DNA from: Lingula anatina
Lineage: Eukaryota; Brachiopoda; Lingulata; Lingulida; Lingulidae
Assembly: GCF_001039355.2 (NCBI RefSeq)
Contig: NW_019775839.1
Coordinates: 62,001 to 126,000 of the forward strand
Reading direction: 5' to 3'
Length of the DNA stretch: 64,000 bases
A program made the position numbers and the translations under genes. Shown one piece after another: positions 63,101-64,000 of the stretch. Below the pieces are notes generated by a model. It ran no database searches, was not told the origin of the DNA, and saw only the letters and a program-made list of their open reading frames with translations. Each line of letters opens with the position of its first letter. Positions within the stretch are counted from its first letter, which is position 1.

Positions 63101-63546
63101 TGAACAGCTGTCTTCATCACCTTTAATAGATCCTGCTTAGTGGAGTTTGCTTTCACATTGTGGAGCATAGGATAGATCAAATCAGATGGTTTTTGACCCT
63201 CTAATCCCAGTTTTGAAATCTCTCGTCTGAGGATCACAAGCTGCTCTGTGCTGAAGAAATTCAACTCATAGTAACTGCACCTTTGTTTTTCTATATACTT
63301 AAGCCAGTCTTCATAGCAATTCTCCATGAATTCACACAACTCTCTAATTTGTGTGCTTAGGCCTTCCTCTTGTAATCTGTCAGGTTTGCCTCGAAGTTCT
63401 TGTTCTGCTAAACCAAAGCTAATTATGGTGCTCCATGGTTTTGTGAGGTCGCAGAAAAACTTTGATGTCCAATCATTAAAGAGGACACTTCCTGCAGCAC
63501 AGATTTTCAAGTATGCCTTTGCAAGGCGGCCTATGGCATCAAAAAC
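13114..63546 (-). CDS. RNF213-like: RNF213/mysterin-family giant AAA+ E3 ubiquitin ligase, 5' partial
   Basis: I traced 69 exons, about 11.4 kb of coding sequence (about 3,800 codons). Human RNF213 is about 5,200 residues, so roughly 1,400 N-terminal residues lie beyond 63,546. Order along the protein: N-terminal helical part and a P-loop exon (59,673-59,913); AAA unit with Gly-Glu-Thr-Gly-Cys-Gly-Lys-Thr (53,605-53,725) and Walker B (52,920-53,164); next AAA unit with Gly-Lys-Pro-Gly-Ser-Ser-Lys-Ser (49,918-50,140) and Walker B (49,436-49,606); hinge; RING (25,564-25,749); RZ finger (20,052-20,599); C-terminal domain ending at TAA 13,114. Family members are cytosolic dynein-like ATPase rings joined to an E3 module, acting in lipid-droplet, vascular and antimicrobial ubiquitylation. 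Every junction is GT-AG and in phase except 45,445 to 31,927, where at least one exon is missing. Confidence 0.93.
17035..17240. mobile_element. MITE, CATTCCCA family, copy 1
   Basis: About 205 bp bounded by inverted ends: CATTCCCATAGATTTTAGAT on the left and, in reverse complement, CATTCCCAGAGATTAAATCG on the right, with GATCGATC inside both. It lies in an intron of the RNF213-like gene. A second copy sits at 18,900-19,098. No coding capacity is visible, so it must have depended on a transposase elsewhere. Confidence 0.75.
18900..19098. mobile_element. MITE, CATTCCCA family, copy 2
   Basis: Same ends and same orientation as the copy at 17,035-17,240. Shared interior words are GGGGAGTCTCACTAGATT, AAGGGGGTAA and GAACCCCCAGGGAGTT. 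Divergence between the copies is moderate. It lies directly before the exon at 19,139-19,292. Confidence 0.75.
20052..20599 (-). CDS. RNF213-like: RNF213-like RZ-type zinc finger (three exons)
   Basis: Exons 20503-20599, 20304-20338 (only 35 nt) and 20052-20149. Joined in phase they give Leu-Trp-Val-Cys-Pro-Asn-Gly-His-Pro-Tyr-Val-Ile-Gly-Asp, Cys-Gly-Arg-Pro, Cys-Gln-Thr-Cys-Gly and Ile-Gly-Gly: the RZ finger signature with its Cys and His ligands intact. In mammals this finger, not the RING, is needed to ubiquitylate bacterial lipopolysaccharide, so an intact copy suggests that chemistry may be retained. That last step is an inference. Confidence 0.93.
20632..25317 (-). CDS. RNF213-like: RNF213-like E3-shell exons between RING and RZ finger
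   Basis: Exons 25063-25317, 24687-24798, 23982-24262, 23644-23755, 22868-22984, 21998-22108, 21576-21629, 21190-21396. All join in phase. They encode mainly helices; recognisable words are Cys-Asn-Thr-Phe-Phe-Met-Ala-Leu-Val-Ser and Pro-Val-Ile-Arg-Ser-Phe-Leu-Leu-Gln-Leu-Leu-Leu (25,063) and Tyr-Leu-Val-Lys-like Phe-Leu-Val-Lys-Gln-Ile-Cys-Arg (23,644). They match the E3-shell region of the family. The left bound given is the intron before the RZ exons. Confidence 0.87.
22320..22690. repeat. Dispersed repeat, copy 1
   Basis: Matches 37,000-37,740 in reverse orientation over AAAGCTG-CAAAT-ACAGACA words, the ATGCACTGTTACATAATG block, and the GAAAGCAACCTGCCTCTTT block. A third, partial copy is at 54,928-55,060 (GGCAGCAAAGCTGTCAAATG). 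Short relics are visible near 19,540 and 61,725. No coding sequence. Confidence 0.7.
24376..24410. repeat. (TA)n microsatellite
   Basis: Pure TA dinucleotide tract inside an intron. Similar tracts are at 32,466-32,496, 45,146-45,197 and 63,826-63,880. Confidence 0.9.
25564..26693 (-). CDS. RNF213-like: RNF213-like RING-finger exons
   Basis: Exons 26585-26693, 26144-26250, 25564-25749. The last encodes the RING: Cys-Lys-Tyr-Cys, eleven residues, Cys-Gly-His, two residues, Cys-His-Ala-Cys, then Cys-Pro-Glu-Arg-Gly-Cys. All eight zinc ligands of a C3HC4 finger are present, but the last pair is Cys-x4-Cys instead of the usual Cys-x2-Cys. The RING recruits E2 in this family, though part of the ligase activity is RING-independent. 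Confidence 0.9.
25895..25985 (+). repeat. Short tandem repeat, three copies of about 34 bp
   Basis: The word CACACAATACACAGTAAGAT and following TATCACTT recur three times with small changes, in the intron next to the RING exon. Confidence 0.8.
27104..27286 (+). repeat. Tandem duplication of about 93 bp
   Basis: Two adjacent copies share TTCTGACACTTTTAATAGTT and AACATACCTTTATTGCA, the latter itself doubled within each copy. It lies in the intron immediately 5' (minus strand, downstream) of the exon at 27,306-27,505. Confidence 0.85.
27306..32124 (-). CDS. RNF213-like: RNF213-like hinge and pre-RING exons
   Basis: Exons 31927-32124, 31441-31577, 30929-31136, 30515-30740, 29873-30241, 29445-29595, 28604-28935, 28254-28426, 27637-27897, 27306-27505. 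The first starts in phase 0 with Val-Leu-Ser-Ala-Ala and carries Leu-Leu-Gln-Cys-Ala-Thr-Pro-Glu-Ala-Val-Val-Arg-Leu. The exon at 30,929 has Thr-Leu-Leu-Leu-Val-Gln-Cys-Asp, and 30,515 has Ser-Val-His-Ile-Asp-Asp-Leu-Arg. All phases agree from here to the stop codon. The exons at 28-29 kb are mostly helical, as expected of the region that carries the E3 module. Confidence 0.88.
29873..30241 (-). CDS. RNF213-like: RNF213-like exon with acidic, disordered linker
   Basis: 369 nt in one exon. About 75 codons are rich in Glu, Asp, Ser and Thr, with repeated Met-Glu-Glu and Glu-Asp patches. A helical stretch ending Lys-Met-Lys-Gly-Gln follows. It has low complexity and no hydrophobic core, so it is probably a flexible tether between the hinge and the E3 module. 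It is likely lineage-variable. Upstream in the intron, a 40-bp unit containing ACTATACCTTCAAAATG is repeated three times (30,241-30,350). Confidence 0.85.
33331..33362. repeat. (CT)n microsatellite
   Basis: Pure CT dinucleotide tract. The segment after it shares CACTGATAACACATTTCAAG with 36,393-36,413 (there CGCTGATAACACATTTCAAG), a sign of a dispersed repeat. Confidence 0.9.
34211..34406 (+). CDS. Isolated internal exon candidate, Ig-like (plus strand)
   Basis: 196 nt between an acceptor (TGTTTCAG) and a strong donor (AAA|GTAAGT), fully open. It encodes a segment with Gly-His-Ala-Asn-Tyr-Thr-Cys-Thr-Ala-Arg-Ser and a later Val-Leu-Val-Trp-Phe. The Tyr-x-Cys word fits the F strand of an immunoglobulin fold, but one exon is not enough to prove it. 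No partner exon is evident nearby. It lies opposite to the RNF213-like gene inside the suspect interval, so it may belong to another gene or contig. Confidence 0.35.
34526..34805. mobile_element. MITE with long terminal inverted repeats
   Basis: About 280 bp. The ends are inverted copies: left TTAAGGGCCTTCAGAATGAA, right reverse complement TAAGGGGCCATTCAGAATAA. The inner arms (about 34,570-34,615 and 34,690-34,740) share GAAGACTGCTTAATCCT and CTCCACCTCTCACATG, leaving a short centre. It could fold into one long hairpin. No coding capacity. Confidence 0.75.
34973..35000. repeat. Near-perfect palindrome
   Basis: Arms GTACCACCAGCGT (34,973-34,985) and ACGCTGGCGGTAC (34,988-35,000) pair with one mismatch around a 2-base centre. 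It marks the start of a repeat-rich stretch and may be an end of an element. Confidence 0.7.
35752..36355 (+). repeat. Tandem repeat, about 146-bp unit, four copies
   Basis: The word CACCATGAACTGAACTTT recurs at spacings of about 146, 145 and 148 bases, each preceded by TGACCTTTGACCT at 35,827, 35,973, 36,119 and 36,265, and each followed by an ATATCT-CAAAACTGGCA block. Copies differ by point changes. The unit length equals a nucleosome core. Reverse complement of the shared word is AGGTCAAAGGTCA, a DR1 arrangement. Confidence 0.85.
37000..37740. repeat. Dispersed repeat, copy 2 (reverse of 22,320-22,690)
   Basis: Contains the reverse complement of the blocks seen at 22,320-22,690, interrupted near 37,130-37,440 by an unrelated segment with several GGACCGA words. 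This looks like a nested insertion into an older repeat. Confidence 0.65.
37859..38919 (+). repeat. 1.06-kb direct duplication, copy A
   Basis: Nearly identical to 39,830-40,895. Both run from TACAGTTTTGTGCAGAGAAG to ATATCCATTGACTCG. Copy A ends exactly one base before the n at 38,920. The copies differ by scattered point changes, a poly-T length difference and a 12-13-base local duplication in copy B (TAGATAGTATTT). Inside each copy a segment of about 230 bp (38,396-38,624 in A) begins GGTCCC and ends GGGACC, like a small inverted-repeat element. Confidence 0.9.
38926..39816 (-). CDS. Mucin-like Ser/Thr-rich repeat frame, partial
   Basis: Read on the minus strand, this is open throughout and almost wholly Thr, Ser, Ala, Pro, Val and Asp. 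About 14 copies of an 11-residue (33-bp) unit like Ser-Thr-Ala-Val-Tyr-Asp-Ser-Thr-Thr-Pro-Thr lie at about 39,130-39,600. It ends Met-Lys-Glu-Thr-Asp and a GTAAG donor that abuts the n at 38,920. Such tracts are typical of O-glycosylated mucin domains of secreted or membrane proteins. The plus strand is also open because the repeat keeps period three, but its Val/Glu-rich product looks less natural. No signal peptide or other domain is visible, so the gene is partial at both ends. Confidence 0.45.
39830..40895 (+). repeat. 1.06-kb direct duplication, copy B
   Basis: Second copy of 37,859-38,919. It continues past GACTCG into unrelated sequence (TACGTCAAATTAAATGC), whereas copy A stops at the gap mark. 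The ends lack TG...CA, no primer-binding site or polypurine tract is seen, and the interior is not a gag-pol region, so these are not convincing LTRs. Confidence 0.9.
41075..42090 (+). repeat. Diverged direct duplication
   Basis: About 41,075-41,226 and 41,953-42,090 align. Shared words: GATCTTATCG, TTACGTGGCAG, CTCTGATTAA, ATCTTTTGT and GACTTAAA. They lie just downstream of the 1.06-kb duplication. No gene is apparent in between. Confidence 0.6.
42785..43185 (+). repeat. DR1-TATA repeat family, copy 0
   Basis: Diverged relative of the units at 43,555 and 44,100. It keeps GGGTCAAGTTCAA at 43,001-43,013 (a degenerate DR1), TATAAAAGGCGG at 43,034-43,045, then CCAGTCTGTTGG and an AACCACCATGCACTGGT block. 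An 11-base inverted pair CTGTTGGTCTT / AAGACCAACAG lies downstream of the TATA word. Confidence 0.6.
43462..44020 (+). repeat. 0.56-kb tandem duplication, copy P
   Basis: Runs from AGAATTAAGACTAGCTGAAT to GGTGAAAAATATA and stops at the n at 44,021. It contains a DR1 (AGGTCAAAGGTCA, 43,771-43,783) eleven bases before TATATAAGGCGG (43,794-43,805). Nearly identical to 44,022-44,582. Confidence 0.9.
44022..44582 (+). repeat. 0.56-kb tandem duplication, copy Q
   Basis: Begins one base after the n, at exactly the base where copy P begins. It keeps the DR1 at 44,323-44,335 and TATATAAGGCGG at 44,346-44,357. Differences from P are few, including an insertion of a few bases near 44,401 and 44,419. 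The coincidence of ends with the gap mark points to assembly. Confidence 0.9.
44770..44898 (-). CDS. Possible 3'-terminal exon of an unknown gene
   Basis: A 43-codon stretch on the minus strand ending in TAA (44,770-44,772). It can be extended slightly to an acceptor-like GTAG near 44,925. An AATAAA (minus) lies about 70 bases further on, at 44,697-44,702. The product is balanced in composition, with Phe-Ile-Asp-Cys-Phe-Leu-Ser-Glu-Met-Asn, but I do not recognise it. It lies between the gap marks at 44,021 and 44,995, so it may come from another contig. Confidence 0.2.
   Translation of the reverse strand: MVCPVSVTDVLGNFIDCFLSEMNISTAQLALHVECFKREPAA
44998..45090. repeat. Dispersed repeat end with palindrome, copy 1
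   Basis: GTGCACGGCG...CAGACGCAGGTGATGGC followed by a foldback TATGTACAGACACA / TGTGTCTGTACATA with a 2-base centre. The same block is at 56,972-57,050. It starts 3 bases after the n at 44,995. Confidence 0.8.
45445..47241 (-). CDS. RNF213-like: RNF213-like AAA core, later part, up to the break
   Basis: Exons 47104-47241, 46742-46901, 46409-46482, 46078-46210, 45741-45848, 45445-45530. Highly conserved stretches: Glu-Phe-Phe-Gly-Leu-Arg-Asp-Phe-Tyr; Ile-Ile-Phe-Gly-Ser-Ser-Phe-Pro-Lys-Asp-Gln-Glu-Tyr-Thr-Gln; Val-Val-Leu-Leu-Asn-Leu-Glu-Asn-Leu-Tyr-Glu-Ser-Leu; Val-Asp-Leu-Gly-Leu-Gly-Thr-His-Arg-Val-Lys-Cys-Arg-Val-His. The last exon ends in phase 2 (AG|GTACAG) and should be followed by an exon beginning in phase 2, which I do not find downstream. 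Confidence 0.92.
47242..49097. other. Long intron with a repeated flank
   Basis: Intron of the RNF213-like gene. TTCTGCCCTAGCGATTTT occurs at about 47,289 and again at about 47,492, flanking some 180 bases in direct orientation. A poly-A tract is at 48,327-48,358. No exon is visible. Confidence 0.5.
49098..50140 (-). CDS. RNF213-like: RNF213-like AAA4: Walker A, Walker B and sensor exons
   Basis: Exons 49918-50140, 49436-49606, 49098-49270. Walker A is Val-Gly-Lys-Pro-Gly-Ser-Ser-Lys-Ser, the family's unusual loop. Walker B is Val-Val-Val-Leu-Asp-Glu-Val-Gly-Leu-Ala-Glu, with the acidic pair intact. The sensor exon reads Phe-Ile-Gly-Ile-Ser-Asn-Trp-Ala-Leu-Asp-Pro-Ala-Lys-Met-Asn-Arg, very close to vertebrate RNF213. 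This second active ATPase unit appears complete. Confidence 0.93.
50417..52663 (-). CDS. RNF213-like: RNF213-like exons between AAA3 and AAA4
   Basis: Exons 52581-52663, 52215-52348, 51872-51964, 50920-51087, 50417-50577. Family-like words are Leu-Pro-Leu-Val-Trp-Asp-Phe-Gly-Gln-Leu (52,215-52,348) and Glu-Cys-Ser-Phe-Val-Ser-Leu-Arg-Asp-Ile-Glu-Arg (50,920-51,087). The latter also carries Trp-Phe-Tyr-Ser-His-Gly. Together they form the lid and linker between two AAA units. The intron 51,088-51,871 carries an inverted-repeat element. Confidence 0.9.
51264..51839. mobile_element. Non-autonomous DNA transposon with about 30-bp TIRs
   Basis: Left end GAGAGTTTTGGCAAGGCCTT followed by CTGTATGACGT. 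The right end is its reverse complement with one change in that span. Total length about 576 bp, inside an RNF213-like intron. No transposase frame. Flanks contain TAA on both sides, which would fit a 3-base TWA-type target duplication, but I cannot fix the exact ends. A (GA)n tract lies just before it at about 51,122-51,141. Confidence 0.75.
52920..53164 (-). CDS. RNF213-like: RNF213-like AAA3 Walker B and sensor 1 exon
   Basis: Encodes His-Gly-Gly-Thr-Thr, then Val-Leu-Phe-Phe-Asp-Glu-Ala-Asn-Thr-Thr (Walker B with the catalytic Glu intact), and Lys-Ile-Ile-Ala-Ala-Cys-Asn-Pro-Tyr-Arg (sensor 1 Asn). The unit therefore looks competent for ATP hydrolysis. Phase is 0 in, 2 out. Confidence 0.92.
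53605..54251 (-). CDS. RNF213-like: RNF213-like Walker A exons of AAA3
   Basis: Exons 54126-54251 and 53605-53725. The second encodes Cys-Gly-Ile-Pro-Val-Val-Ile-Met-Gly-Glu-Thr-Gly-Cys-Gly-Lys-Thr, a complete Walker A. The preceding exon supplies the helix that leads into it (Leu-Ala-Ile-His-Met-Gly-Phe). This matches the catalytic AAA3 unit of the family. Confidence 0.92.
54252..57140. other. 2.9-kb repeat-rich intron
   Basis: Intron between two AAA-core exons. It holds a fragment of the 22,320 repeat family at 54,928-55,060 and a tandem array at 56,510-56,970. It ends in the palindromic repeat at 56,972. No exon is evident, and the flanking exons join in phase. Confidence 0.6.
56510..57050 (+). 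repeat. Tandem array of about 160-170-bp units ending in a palindrome
   Basis: CAGCATAACTTCCAT, GATTTTCGAACTTGACCTGC and GTTTCAAGCCAAAAGGTAAA recur in two clear units and one diverged unit. The array ends with the GTGCACGGCG block and the foldback TATGTACAGACACA / TGTGTCTGTACATA. The joint occurrence suggests one repeat element with internal tandem units. Confidence 0.75.
57141..62463 (-). CDS. RNF213-like: RNF213-like exons leading into the AAA core
   Basis: Exons, 5' to 3': 62265-62463, 61943-62064, 61586-61663, 61158-61264, 60560-60745, 60237-60426, 59673-59913, 59289-59438, 58805-59030, 58311-58476, 57848-58067, 57529-57599, 57141-57335. All phases join. The segment Tyr-Cys-Gly-Ile-Glu-Asp-Pro-Ser-Trp-Ala-Glu-Leu-Arg (57,848-58,067) and His-Pro-Tyr-Thr-Phe-Phe-Asn-Ala-Asp with Ser-Met-Thr-Phe (57,141-57,335) are strongly family-like. 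The acceptor of 58805-59030 has a weak pyrimidine tract and was chosen because it keeps phase; it is the least certain boundary. The donor of 60560-60745 (G|GTTTGT) was likewise preferred over a GTAAGA five bases downstream because only it keeps the frame. Confidence 0.85.
59673..59913 (-). CDS. RNF213-like: RNF213-like exon with P-loop Ser-Thr-Arg-Ala-Gly-Ala-Gly-Lys-Thr
   Basis: Begins Cys-Cys-Val-Arg-Val-Val-Met-Ser-Thr then a Walker A loop Arg-Ala-Gly-Ala-Gly-Lys-Thr. This is the first nucleotide-binding loop encoded, and its place in the protein fits an early AAA unit (AAA2 in the vertebrate numbering). The Lys and Thr are present, so binding is plausible. No Walker B partner is obvious in the following exons, so whether it hydrolyses ATP is unclear. 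Confidence 0.8.
62889..63546 (-). CDS. RNF213-like: RNF213-like exon 1 of window (658 nt)
   Basis: The most upstream exon visible. It encodes a helical, charged region with a Glu/Asp-rich linker and then a three-helix segment (Thr-Phe-Leu-Glu-Ala-Val ... Ala-Leu-Met-Ala-Leu-Gln-Asn) that resembles a UBA-like fold. It ends ...Val-Asp-Glu-G with phase 1. The acceptor at 63,547 (TTTTAG on the minus strand) shows coding continues upstream outside the window. The UBA resemblance is my reading of the pattern and would need a structural search. Confidence 0.85.
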
Positions 63547-63823
63547 CTAAAACAAATAATTTGTTTAACAGTCATTTAAGTAACTATTAAGCAAACAAAA
63601 TAACATGGAATGCAGCATACATGTACTTAGTAGGTTAACCAGTTAATTTTAAACATACTGCATCATATTACCTCTTATACTAATATATCAGTGAATATAT
63701 AAGCTGTTGCTTGCATTCAGCCACTTCATTGACATCATAACCAAGTTCCAAACCTCAGATCAAACTTCTCGGCTTTACAAATTCTTAGTACACTCAAATA
63801 TCACTTTATACATGTTGTTCCTG

Positions 63824-63881
<58 letters not shown>

Positions 63882-64000
63882 TGTGCCTGTTGGGCCATGT
63901 ACATTGTATAAAAGCACTAGTGCCAAATCAAATGAAATTATGACCAAAAAAAAAAAATGGTTCTACTGTTCTTCCTAAACGAATTGAGGTGAAGTTACAA
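63547..64000. other. Intron at window end
   Basis: Intron upstream of the first visible RNF213-like exon. It holds a (TA)n tract at about 63,826-63,880 and no exon that I can support. Confidence 0.6.

Overview
This window is animal nuclear DNA. It is AT-rich, with spliced genes that use GT-AG introns, poly(A) signals, (TA)n microsatellites and many short inverted-repeat elements. Nothing in it is bacterial or viral. The repeat style and gene content look like a marine invertebrate, most likely a lophotrochozoan such as a mollusc. That placement is an inference from style, and other invertebrates are possible.

Layout. Bases 1-5.4 kb hold no gene I can support, only repeats and small open frames. 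At 5.4-6.0 kb on the plus strand lies a two-exon SAP-domain remnant with a broken frame. At 7.0-7.8 kb (+) is a single-exon apolipoprotein-L-like gene, and at 9.0-10.2 kb (+) a three-exon secreted C-type lectin. From 13.1 kb to beyond 63.5 kb, the minus strand is filled by one very large gene of the RNF213 (mysterin) family. I traced 69 exons, about 11.4 kb of coding sequence or 3,800 codons. They encode the AAA+ core with Walker A, Walker B and sensor motifs, a hinge, a RING finger, an RZ-type zinc finger and the C-terminal domain. The 5' end lies outside the window.

Exon phases join cleanly at every junction except one, between exons at 45,445-45,530 and 31,927-32,124. The 13.3 kb between them lacks at least one expected exon. 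It carries four single-n gap marks, two kilobase-scale or half-kilobase duplications that stop exactly at gap marks, a mucin-like repeat frame and an opposite-strand exon candidate. I read this stretch as probably mis-assembled or as inserted foreign contigs.

ApoL-like proteins, C-type lectins and RNF213 are each linked to cell-autonomous or humoral immunity in other animals, so the window may be a fragment of an immune neighbourhood. Introns hold several recognisable short DNA-transposon families (MITEs) with terminal inverted repeats, a 146-bp tandem repeat and DR1-like nuclear-receptor half-site pairs. No exotic new system is evident. The most useful observations are the broken hinge of the RNF213 gene, the assembly duplications, and a repeated DR1-TATA module.
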